64,000 nt of DNA, taken from positions 1-64,000 of the forward strand of contig CAMBNY010000006.1 in NCBI GenBank assembly GCA_945869165.1. The letters run 5' to 3'. Origin of the DNA: Comamonas sp. lk. Lineage in GTDB: Bacteria > Pseudomonadota > Gammaproteobacteria > Burkholderiales > Burkholderiaceae_C. The translations under genes and the position numbers were made by a program. Each line of letters opens with the position of its first letter. Within the stretch, counting starts at the first letter, position 1. Under the pieces are notes generated by a model, which had not been told where the DNA came from, ran no database searches, and was given only the letters and a program-made list of their open reading frames with translations. Shown in pieces: positions 1 through 6,952 of the stretch.

Positions 1-35
1 TTAGCACCACCACGGGCGAGTCGAATAACGACCAT
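1..35 (-). CDS. rpsP: 30S ribosomal protein S16, N-terminal fragment
   Basis: Only the first eleven codons are inside the window, reading MVVIRLARGGA from the minus strand. This matches the conserved start of ribosomal protein S16, a small-subunit assembly protein. A good ribosome binding site (AAAGGATG) lies just upstream of the ATG at 35. In most bacteria the gene heads an rpsP-rimM-trmD-rplS operon, which would lie outside the window. The call rests on eleven residues plus the RBS, so it is likely but not certain. Confidence 0.75.
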   Translation of the reverse strand, partial: MVVIRLARGGA

Positions 36-69
36 GATTCATCCTTTGGGGAGATTGAAATGAGTTTCA

Positions 70-98
70 ACCATAAAATTCGGAGTTGAGACACGCAA
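70..98 (-). promoter_or_regulatory. Candidate sigma-70 promoter for rpsP
   Basis: On the minus strand a TTGCGT hexamer (93-98) and a TATGGT hexamer (70-75) are separated by exactly 17 bases. The predicted start would give a leader of about 30 bases before the rpsP ATG at 35. The hexamers are reasonable but not perfect, and no experimental support is visible. Confidence 0.4.
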
Positions 99-155
99 CT
101 GACCACCCGGCCAGTGACACTCAGAATAGCCCTCGATTATATCTTTTCCCAAACC

Positions 156-677
156 ATGCCCCTTATCCGCCCCAGCACGGACGCCGACCTGGCGGCCATC
201 ACCGGTATTTACCGCCACCATGTGCTGTACGGAACAGGCACTTTTGAAATCGATCCGCCCAGCGAAGCAGACATGCAAGCGCGGCGCGCGGACGTGCTAT
301 CCAAGGGGCTGCCCTACTTGGTTTTGGAGGACATGGGGGAAGTCGCCGGGTTCGCCTATTGCAACTGGTTCAAACCCCGCCCCGCCTACCGCTTTTCAGC
401 CGAAGACTCGCTGTACCTGAGCCCGCAGGTGGCTGGCAAGGGCTGGGGACGCATGTTGTTGAGCGAACTGATGTCCGGCGCAGAACGCGCCGGTGTGCGT
501 AAGCTCATTGCCGTCATCGGTGATTCGGGCAACCACGCCTCCATCGGGGTGCACAGCGCTTGCGGCTTTGTACACGCAGGCGTTCTGAGCGCTTGCGGCT
601 GGAAGTTTGAGCGTTGGCTTGATGTGGTGCTCATGCAATGCACGCTGGGCGCGGGTGACCGGCATCCGCCGGGTTAA
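156..677 (+). CDS. GNAT-family N-acetyltransferase (phosphinothricin acetyltransferase-like)
   Basis: This is a 173-residue single-domain acetyltransferase of the GNAT fold, which uses acetyl-CoA to acetylate an amine. The start MPLIRPSTDADL and the pattern IYRHHVLYGTGTFE are typical of the phosphinothricin/methionine-sulfone acetyltransferase group (Pat, MnaT/YncA). The CoA pyrophosphate loop is visible as QVAGKGWGRML around residue 102-112, followed by NHASIGVHSACGF. The ORF track starts at a GTG at 114; I prefer the ATG at 156 because homologous proteins begin at the MxxIRP strand. No clear ribosome binding site supports either start. The physiological substrate is unknown. Confidence 0.8.
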   Translation: MPLIRPSTDADLAAITGIYRHHVLYGTGTFEIDPPSEADMQARRADVLSKGLPYLVLEDMGEVAGFAYCNWFKPRPAYRFSAEDSLYLSPQVAGKGWGRMLLSELMSGAERAGVRKLIAVIGDSGNHASIGVHSACGFVHAGVLSACGWKFERWLDVVLMQCTLGAGDRHPPG

Positions 678-732
678 CTTGCGCGCCAAGCGTCGGGAAC
701 TGACAAAGACGCGAACAACGACAATGCGCGCT

Positions 733-1155
733 ATGAAAAACAAAACCCTGGCTGTCTGGCTCACCTTGGTACTTGGCTCCTTTGGCTTGCAGCGCGTTTA
801 CCTGGCAGGACGCTATGACCGCTGGGCTTGGCTGAGCCTGTTGCCCTCCCTGGTCGGTTGGTATGGCGTGGTGCGTGCCCGCACCTTGGGCTTGGATGAC
901 ATGTGGAGCTGGATCCTGATTCCCTTTGGCGGCTTCGCGCTGGCCGCGTCTGCGCTGGTGGCCATCCGGTATGGGCTGATGGACACGGCAAGCTGGAATG
1001 CGCGCTTTAACCAGCAGGCTGATCCGGAAGACGCCGCAGGCCAGAGCAACGGCCTCACGGTGCTGGGCTTGGGGGCTTCGCTGATGGCTGGCACCACGGT
1101 GCTGATGGCCACGATTGCCTTTAGCTTTCAGCGCTATTTTGAATTTACAGTCTGA
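733..1155 (+). CDS. TM2-like integral membrane protein of unknown function
   Basis: A 140-residue hydrophobic protein with about four membrane segments, near residues 5-20, 28-45, 55-80 and 110-135. The opening MKNKTLAVWLTLVLGSFGLQRVYLAGRY looks like a TM2 domain, where a helical hairpin carries a conserved G-x-x-x-x-Y/F motif at the turn. Similar proteins occur widely in Comamonadaceae without known function. ATG codons at 724 and 733 are both possible; 733 gives the conventional TM2 start. It lies 55 bp after the acetyltransferase but there is no functional link to it. Confidence 0.6.
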   Translation: MKNKTLAVWLTLVLGSFGLQRVYLAGRYDRWAWLSLLPSLVGWYGVVRARTLGLDDMWSWILIPFGGFALAASALVAIRYGLMDTASWNARFNQQADPEDAAGQSNGLTVLGLGASLMAGTTVLMATIAFSFQRYFEFTV

Positions 1156-1198
1156 CGAGGAAGCTGAGGCGTGCAGGGCTCTTCGAATCGGCTAGTAA

Positions 1199-1372
1199 AT
1201 GCTGGGTCAGCGCGATACTAAACTGCCCGATATGCCTGTTTCTAAAGCTTTTTTCCTGGCTAAGAGTCCAGACTTATCAGCGTTTGCTACTTGGGTGCTG
1301 CAAGGGCAGACGCTAGCCCAGGCGCCCCAGACGGCGCGCCGCTCAGGCCACCGCTCAAATGGTTTACGCTAA
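1199..1372 (+). pseudogene. Possible C-terminal relic of a LysR-type regulator
   Basis: A 57-codon reading frame lies in the gap before the ABC transporter. Its middle part, KAFFLAKSPDLSAFATWVLQ, resembles the last strand and helix of LysR substrate-binding domains (typically YFLV.. followed by aFrdWL). Nothing upstream supplies the helix-turn-helix or the rest of the domain: a stop codon sits directly before the ATG at 1199. If real, it is a decayed remnant. It could also be a chance match, because only about 20 residues are informative. Confidence 0.3.
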
Positions 1373-1381
1373 AGTCAGGCG

Positions 1382-3271
1382 ATGTTTAGCGGACTTTTCG
1401 ACTACTTTGAATCACGGGTTTCCGCTACATCGAGCCCTCCCCCGCAGACGCCACCCAAGGGCCTGATCGCCTTTTACTGGCACTTTTTACGCCAGTCGCG
1501 CGCCTTGTTTCTCGCCATGTTGCTTAGCTGCCTTTTGGTGGCGCTCAGTGACACCGTCATGCCGCTCTTGATAGGCAAATTGGTAGGGCTGATGATGGCG
1601 ACGGATCGGGAAGCCGCCTTGCGCGAGGCGGGACCCATGCTGGGCATGATGATGGTTTTCCTGTTGGTATTGCGGCCGGCGGCTTTGCTATTTGACAGCC
1701 TGCTGCGCTTTAACGCCGTGATGGGGGCCTTTACCAGCTTGGTGCGCTGGCAAAACCACTGGCATGTGGTGCGCCAAAGTTGGCCGTTTTTCCAGGACGA
1801 CTTTGCCGGCCGCATTGCCAACCGGGTGATGCAAACCGGCAACTCGCTGCGCGAGAGCGCAGTCTCGGGTGTGCGCGCGGTGTGGTACATCCTGATATAC
1901 GGCCTGACCACCGTGGTGCTGATGTGTCTGTCCGATTGGCGCCTGGCGATTCCAACGATTTGCTGGTTTGCGGCTTACATTGGTTTTTTGTACTACTTTG
2001 TGCCGCGTATGCGGGACTTGTCCAAGCTCAGCTCCGAGCAACGTTCGCGGGTGGTGGCACGGGTGGTGGACACCTATACCAATATCCTCACTGTCAAGCT
2101 GTTTGCTAGGCCCAGTGACGAAGACCGGCATGTGCAGGATGTCATCCAAACGCATATGCACGCGGTGTCTAAACACATGCGCTTGGTGACTTTGTTCATT
2201 TTCACTTTGTGGATGATGAACGCCTTATTGCTCGTCGCCACAGCCGCAGTAGGGCTCTATTTATGGCAAGCGAACGCTCTGGACGTGGCTACCTTTGCGA
2301 CTGCGCTGCCGCTGGCCTGGCAGATCACCACAGCGGCGGGCTGGGTGTCCTGGGAGGTAGCCGGTATTTTTGAAAACCTGGGCGTGGTGCAAGAAGGTAT
2401 GGAGACCATTGCGCAGCCCCTGCGCATCACAGACCGGCCCGATGCGCAAGCCCTCGAAGTTCGAAATGGAGAAATTCGCTTCGAAGACTTGAGCTTTGCT
2501 TATGAAGGCGGCGCGCAGGTCTTAAAGCATATAGACCTGCATATCCGGCCTGGCGAGCGCATAGGTTTGATCGGTCGCTCCGGGGCAGGCAAGTCCACGC
2601 TGGTGCATTTGCTGCTGCGCTTTTTCGATCCGCAGCAAGGTCGCATCCTGATAGACGGACAAGACATTGCCCTCGCTATGCAAGACAGCGTGCGCGAAAA
2701 CATCGGCATGGTGACACAAGATACCTCGTTGCTGCACCGATCGATTGCAGCCAATATCCGCTACGGCAAACCGCAAGCGACCGATAGCCAGGTAGAGGAG
2801 GCGGCGCGCAAAGCGCAGGCCTGGGACTTTATTCAGGGCCTGCAAGACATGAAGGGACGCAAGGGGCTGGATGCGCGCGTTGGCGAGCGCGGCGTCAAAC
2901 TATCGGGCGGCCAGCGCCAGCGCATCGCGATTGCACGGGTGATTTTGAAAGACGCGCCGATTTTGATTCTGGACGAGGCCACCTCCGCTTTGGACAGCGA
3001 AGTGGAGATGGCGATCCAGGAGCAATTGCTGGGCATGATGGACGGCAAAACCGTGATTGCGATTGCCCACCGCTTATCGACGATTGCGCGCCTGGACCGC
3101 CTGGTGGTGCTGGACGAAGGTCGCATCGTAGAAAGCGGAACCCATGCGGAACTGCTGGCGCACGGTGGCCACTACGCTGCGCTGTGGGAACGCCAATCTG
3201 GCGGATTTTTGCCTGACGACTTGCCCGAGGCGAAACCAGCGCAAGCGCCGCCAGAGCCTGCGCACGCCTAA
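1382..3271 (+). CDS. ABC exporter, fused permease and ATPase
   Basis: A 629-residue type-I (ABCB/MsbA-like) half-transporter that should act as a homodimer in the inner membrane. The N-terminal half holds about six membrane helices between residues 40 and 325. The nucleotide-binding domain follows, with Walker A GRSGAGKST near 397, the signature LSGGQRQR near 506, Walker B ILILDEATS near 527 and the H-loop IAHRLST near 560. The C-terminus is rich in Ala and Pro. No periplasmic partner, outer-membrane factor or substrate gene adjoins it, so lipid, peptide or drug export cannot be distinguished. Confidence 0.9.
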   Translation: MFSGLFDYFESRVSATSSPPPQTPPKGLIAFYWHFLRQSRALFLAMLLSCLLVALSDTVMPLLIGKLVGLMMATDREAALREAGPMLGMMMVFLLVLRPAALLFDSLLRFNAVMGAFTSLVRWQNHWHVVRQSWPFFQDDFAGRIANRVMQTGNSLRESAVSGVRAVWYILIYGLTTVVLMCLSDWRLAIPTICWFAAYIGFLYYFVPRMRDLSKLSSEQRSRVVARVVDTYTNILTVKLFARPSDEDRHVQDVIQTHMHAVSKHMRLVTLFIFTLWMMNALLLVATAAVGLYLWQANALDVATFATALPLAWQITTAAGWVSWEVAGIFENLGVVQEGMETIAQPLRITDRPDAQALEVRNGEIRFEDLSFAYEGGAQVLKHIDLHIRPGERIGLIGRSGAGKSTLVHLLLRFFDPQQGRILIDGQDIALAMQDSVRENIGMVTQDTSLLHRSIAANIRYGKPQATDSQVEEAARKAQAWDFIQGLQDMKGRKGLDARVGERGVKLSGGQRQRIAIARVILKDAPILILDEATSALDSEVEMAIQEQLLGMMDGKTVIAIAHRLSTIARLDRLVVLDEGRIVESGTHAELLAHGGHYAALWERQSGGFLPDDLPEAKPAQAPPEPAHA

Positions 3272-3289
3272 GCAAGGTCTGCACAAGCG

Positions 3290-3378
3290 CGTCATCGCGA
3301 GGAGCGCAGCGACGCGGCGATCCATAAATGCTTGGTTGGCAAGCCAAAATGGATTGCTTCGCTGCCCTCGCAATGACG
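3290..3378. repeat. Dispersed palindromic repeat of the CGTCATTGCGAGG type
   Basis: This 89-bp intergenic element starts CGTCATCGCGAGGAGCG and ends with its imperfect complement CCCTCGCAATGACG. The inner arms GGCGATCCAT and ATGGATTGC also pair. The sequence family (GTCATTGCGAGG...GCAATCC) is, from general knowledge, a common non-coding palindromic repeat scattered through many proteobacterial genomes. It would fold into a long stem-loop in RNA or single-stranded DNA and may help end transcription of the ABC exporter gene, whose stop codon is 18 bp upstream. No transposase or flanking duplication is evident, and no second copy lies in this window. Confidence 0.75.
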
Positions 3379-3477
3379 GATTTGCACTTATGCAGAGCTT
3401 CCCTCAGGGCGAAGACGGCATGCAGGCGGCGATTTGCGAGAATGCGCACCGACCTTCACAACTATGGCGCCCGCTGC

Positions 3478-3747
3478 ATGACCCCCTCTCCTATTCCCCT
3501 GCCCGACCGCTTGTCAATTGACCCGCAAAGCAAACACTATGTCGCTGCGGTGTTTGAACACGATATCGGCATCCGCTTTAACGGCAAAGAACGCCACGAT
3601 GTGGAGGAATACTGCATCAGCGAACGCTGGATCAAAGTGGCGGCGGGCAAGGCGCGTGACCGCAAAGGCAAGCCTTTGATGATTACGCTCAAGGGCGCAG
3701 TCGAGGTGTATTACCGCGACGCTGCGCCGGAAGCGACTCAGGGCTGA
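3478..3747 (+). CDS. DUF3297 family small protein
   Basis: An 89-residue soluble protein. The segments PDRLSIDPQSKHY, GIRFNGKERHDVEEYCISERW and KVAAGKARDRKGKPL match the pattern of DUF3297, a conserved proteobacterial family of unknown function sometimes mislabelled glutathione peroxidase. No catalytic motif is recognisable. The start at 3478 (MTPSPIPLPDRLS) is chosen over the longer frame from 3328, because that extension runs through the palindromic repeat and has no homology-like character. It is followed by a convergent ureohydrolase gene. Confidence 0.8.
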   Translation: MTPSPIPLPDRLSIDPQSKHYVAAVFEHDIGIRFNGKERHDVEEYCISERWIKVAAGKARDRKGKPLMITLKGAVEVYYRDAAPEATQG

Positions 3748-3807
3748 AAGTCAATGAGCGCTAAGCCCCGCCTGTGCCGCTAAATGCAAGTGGACGGTTA
3801 GCGTGGC

Positions 3808-4857
3808 CTAAGGTTTGAGCGCCGGGCTGAAAGCCATCAAGCTCAAAATTTCAAACAGCATTTGCGCGCCCGCTTGGGCGGTATTGGTACTCGGGTCGTA
3901 TTGCGGCGCCACTTCCACTACGTCGCCGCCGCAAATATGCAGGCCCTTGAGGCCATGGAAAATCGCCAAGGCCTCGCGCGTGCTGAGGCCGCCGATTTCG
4001 GGCGTTCCGGTGCCCGGCGCATAGACCGGGTCCAGGCCATCGACATCAAAGCTCAGGTAAGTCGGGCCATCGCCCACGACCTGGCGGGCTAATCGAACAA
4101 TTTCAGGGATGCCCATAGCCGCCACTTCCTCTGCATGAATAACCGTCATGCCCGCGTCTTTAGAAAACTCCCAGAGGTATTCCGAGGAACCGCGGATCCC
4201 GATCTGAATACAGCGCGTAGGGTCTAAAACGCCATCGAGCACCGCCAGACGGAAGGGGCCACCGTGATGGAAACGCGTCTGGTCAAACTCGCCACCGGTG
4301 TCGCAATGCGCGTCGATATGCACCATGCCCAGCGGCTGCTTGGCACCCAGCGCTTTCATGATCGGGTAAGTAATCGAATGGTCGCCACCCACCGTCAAAG
4401 GCAGCACGCCTTGCGCTGCGATATGCCGGTACCACAGCTCCAGATCTTCTATGCACAAAGGCAAACTGTAGCGGCTGCGAAAAGGCACATCACCCACATC
4501 GCCCACGCGCAGCGCGTGCACCGGAGCCACGTCCAGCACATGGTTGTAGGGCCCGATGCGCTCTATCGCACGCAGGGCGCGCGGCCCAAAGCGCGCGCCG
4601 GGCCGGTTGCTGGCGCCCAGGTCCATGGGCGCGCCCATGAGCGCCACTTGCAAATTTCCAAAATCAGGCGCTTTGGGGTCCACCGCGAAGGCCAGCGCGG
4701 ACAACAAAGTGGGAATGCCGCTATAGGGCGCGGCGCGTGTGCCGCCTTCCGAAAAAATCGTCTGCGCCACTTTCTGAAAACGCGGGTCGTGCATATCGGC
4801 TGCGCTGCCGCTGTATTTGCTGCGTAGGTGTTCCAGTTGTTCAGGGCTTAGCGGCAT
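3808..4857 (-). CDS. speB: Agmatinase-family ureohydrolase
   Basis: A 349-residue binuclear-manganese ureohydrolase that should cleave urea from a guanidino substrate. The metal ligands are all present: GGDHS, HIDAHCDT and SFDVDGLDP. The protein carries an N-terminal extension of roughly 45 residues relative to classical E. coli SpeB. Family members of this type hydrolyse agmatine, 4-guanidinobutyrate or 3-guanidinopropionate; the sequence alone does not settle which. No speA, polyamine or transporter gene adjoins it. A purine-rich GAGGATG upstream of the ATG at 4857 is a plausible ribosome binding site. Confidence 0.8.
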   Translation of the reverse strand: MPLSPEQLEHLRSKYSGSAADMHDPRFQKVAQTIFSEGGTRAAPYSGIPTLLSALAFAVDPKAPDFGNLQVALMGAPMDLGASNRPGARFGPRALRAIERIGPYNHVLDVAPVHALRVGDVGDVPFRSRYSLPLCIEDLELWYRHIAAQGVLPLTVGGDHSITYPIMKALGAKQPLGMVHIDAHCDTGGEFDQTRFHHGGPFRLAVLDGVLDPTRCIQIGIRGSSEYLWEFSKDAGMTVIHAEEVAAMGIPEIVRLARQVVGDGPTYLSFDVDGLDPVYAPGTGTPEIGGLSTREALAIFHGLKGLHICGGDVVEVAPQYDPSTNTAQAGAQMLFEILSLMAFSPALKP

Positions 4858-4945
4858 AGGTCATCCTCGAAATCATTTTGCAAGTGGGTGTGTGCCATCC
4901 TACCCAAACCCCACGCCAGGGATGGCGCAAACCAGGAGCTGCGTG

Positions 4946-5743
4946 TCAATCCACCTGCAATTGCAAAGAAGGGATAGGCGCGTCGAACTCGGCGCGCCAG
5001 GTCTGACCGGCTTGCACCGGCAGCGCATCGGTCCAAGTACCGGTGGTAACCACATCGCCGGGGCGCAATGACGGGGCACCGGGGCAGGCGTGCAATGCGG
5101 CCACAAAGTGGTGCAAGGCCTGCAAGGGGCTGTCCAGCACCAAACTGCCTTGGCCTTGCAATTGCACCTTGCCATCGCAAACCAGGCGTACGCTGCTGGC
5201 AGCCAGACGCTGGATTAGTTCTGCCGCATTGGCGGCAAAGCTGCGCACGGCAAGCCGCTGGCCCACAACCAGGCGCCCATGCAAACCACCGTCGGCCACG
5301 GCATCGGGGGCCTTGAATTTCCAGTTCGGCAAATGGGCCTGCACCAATTCAAAACCGGGCGCCAGCCATTCGATAGCATCGAACAAGTCTTCCAAAGTGG
5401 CTTCAGGCGCTGGCGTGTGCCGCATCCCGAATACGATTTCCGGCTCAATGCGCGGCTGGCACAGGCCGCTCGCCGACAAGCGGCCCTCGCCTTCGCAACA
5501 CTGCAAGGTGCTGTCGTACACCGTGCCCCAGATGGGCGCATAGACGTCGTAAATGGGCCAGATGCTGCGGTTGGTAAAGCCGAGTTTGAAACCGCACGCT
5601 TTTTCTCCGCGAGCCAGGCGCAAGCTTCGTAAGGCCAGCGCGTCTTGGTAGGCGGCGGCTAGGGTGTAGGCCGGGTCCGTCGAAGGGGCGGCGGGCCACA
5701 AGGCGGCGCTGTCGTAGTGCTGCAAAAGCGATTCAGGGGCCAT
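4946..5743 (-). CDS. 2-keto-4-pentenoate hydratase-like protein (FAH superfamily)
   Basis: A 265-residue protein resembling the hydratase/decarboxylase branch of the fumarylacetoacetase fold (MhpD, HpaH, DmpE). Seen in the sequence are the early motif CGFKLGFTN, the acidic metal-binding segment RIEPEIVFGM and the downstream PDAVADGGLHGRLVVGQ. Family members add water to 2-oxo-4-enoates or decarboxylate oxalocrotonate in meta-cleavage pathways. No ring-cleavage dioxygenase or aldolase gene is nearby, so the true substrate is open. It lies 88 bp upstream of the ureohydrolase on the same strand. Confidence 0.7.
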   Translation of the reverse strand: MAPESLLQHYDSAALWPAAPSTDPAYTLAAAYQDALALRSLRLARGEKACGFKLGFTNRSIWPIYDVYAPIWGTVYDSTLQCCEGEGRLSASGLCQPRIEPEIVFGMRHTPAPEATLEDLFDAIEWLAPGFELVQAHLPNWKFKAPDAVADGGLHGRLVVGQRLAVRSFAANAAELIQRLAASSVRLVCDGKVQLQGQGSLVLDSPLQALHHFVAALHACPGAPSLRPGDVVTTGTWTDALPVQAGQTWRAEFDAPIPSLQLQVD

Positions 5744-6074
5744 GGCGGGTACGGGATGAAGTGGATTGAAAGCGCAGTCTAAGCGCCACGCCTGATCAAG
5801 GGAGCAAGTAGTTGCACAAGCTGCAGCGTATGGAGGTCACGCAGTGAGGGCCGTCGGCAAAGGCGACATCGGATAATTACCGTATACCGATTGATTCGGG
5901 GAAAGTCCACAACACGCCAGTTGCTTCAGAATAAATATTGTCTTTCTCTGCGCGTAGCAGCGTAAGGTCGCTGGAAGCAAGCCCGCTTCCAGCGTAAATC
6001 AGATACGCACAGATCGCCACGTCGCTGCGCCTCTTGCGATAGCGCAAGTTTGCAAACCTTCCTAAGCCTAAAAA
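5744..6074. other. Divergent intergenic region with two perfect hairpins
   Basis: This 331-bp gap separates the minus-strand hydratase from the plus-strand hydrolase. It contains a perfect 10-bp stem-loop at 5969-5994 (CGCTGGAAGC with its complement, loop AAGCCC) and a perfect 6-bp stem with a four-base loop at 6033-6048 (CTTGCG/CGCAAG). A five-base pair GCGTA/TACGC also brackets the first hairpin. Neither stem is followed by a T-run, so they do not look like intrinsic terminators. The 82-codon minus-strand frame at 5877-6125 has no protein-like features. I cannot name an RNA class. Confidence 0.4.
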
Positions 6075-6863
6075 ATGCCTTTTGCCACCTGCCAAGACGG
6101 TACCCGCCTCTATTACCAATGCCAAGGCCAGGGGCCTGCGCTGCTGCTATTGGCCGGGCAGTCTTGCGACCACCGCGAATGGGACCATGTAGCCGCCGAT
6201 TTTGCAGCGCATTTCCAGGTCATCGTTTGGGACTACCGGGGCACCGGCCAGAGCGACAAGCCGAAAAAGCCGGCCTACAGCACACGCGGTTTTGCACAGG
6301 ATGCGGTGGCGGTGCTGGACGCTTGCGGCCTGGCGCGGGCGCATGCCTACGGCATCTCCATGGGCGGGCGCGTGGCGCAATGGCTGGCCATCGACTTTCC
6401 TGAGCGCGTAGGAGCCTTGGTACTGGGGGCGACAACGCCGGGCAAACAGGGTGTGGCGCGCCCGGCCAGCGTAGACAAGGCCTTGCGCAGCAATGACCGC
6501 CAAGCTTTGCTGGAGACTTCGTTCACACCCGCCTGGGTGGCACAAAACCGCGCGCTGGTGGAGGAAATCGCCGCGCTCTGGAATGCGCCACTACCGCCAC
6601 ATGCGCGACGCCTGCATTACCAAGCCAGCCAGGCGCACGATGCCTGGGACGCGCTGGAGTACGTCAGCGCGCCCACACTGGTCATCCACGGCAGCGACGA
6701 CGAGGTGAACCCTGCTGCCAATGCCCACTTGCTGGTGCAGCGCATTGCGGGCGCGCAGTTGCACCTGATCCCCGGCGGGCGCCATGGCTATTTCGAAGAA
6801 ATGCGCGAATCCTCTTTTGCGACAGTGAGCGATTTTTTGTTGGCGCATCCCATCACGGCATAG
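6075..6863 (+). CDS. Alpha/beta hydrolase (3-oxoadipate enol-lactonase-like)
   Basis: A 262-residue cytosolic alpha/beta-hydrolase. The catalytic triad is readable: nucleophile Ser in GISMGG (near residue 95), acid in HGSDDE (near 212) and His in GGRHGY (near 237). The oxyanion/early strand motif LLLAGQSCDHREW and the WDYRGTGQSD segment are typical of the lactonase/esterase group that includes PcaD. No protocatechuate or other aromatic pathway genes adjoin it, so lactonase, esterase or C-C hydrolase activity are all possible. It is flanked by a structured intergenic region and converges on acnB. Confidence 0.8.
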   Translation: MPFATCQDGTRLYYQCQGQGPALLLLAGQSCDHREWDHVAADFAAHFQVIVWDYRGTGQSDKPKKPAYSTRGFAQDAVAVLDACGLARAHAYGISMGGRVAQWLAIDFPERVGALVLGATTPGKQGVARPASVDKALRSNDRQALLETSFTPAWVAQNRALVEEIAALWNAPLPPHARRLHYQASQAHDAWDALEYVSAPTLVIHGSDDEVNPAANAHLLVQRIAGAQLHLIPGGRHGYFEEMRESSFATVSDFLLAHPITA

Positions 6864-6890
6864 GCACGGCACCCACCGCGCGCTAGACGT

Positions 6891-6924
6891 AAAAAAGCCC
6901 GCCCGGTGTCCACATTGCTGCGGG
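6891..6924 (-). terminator. Intrinsic terminator of acnB
   Basis: Read on the minus strand, GCCCGC and GCGGGC form the base of a GC-rich stem-loop that is directly followed by a run of six T. It begins 28 bp after the acnB stop codon, which is the right place to end the mdh/acnB transcript. Confidence 0.75.
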
Positions 6925-6952
6925 CCAAACCGGTAGGGCTTGGTGCTGGGGA

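Noticed and set aside
5877-6125. 82-codon minus-strand frame in the 5744-6074 gap
   Set aside because: It runs into the hydrolase gene, crosses both hairpins, and its translation shows no family pattern.
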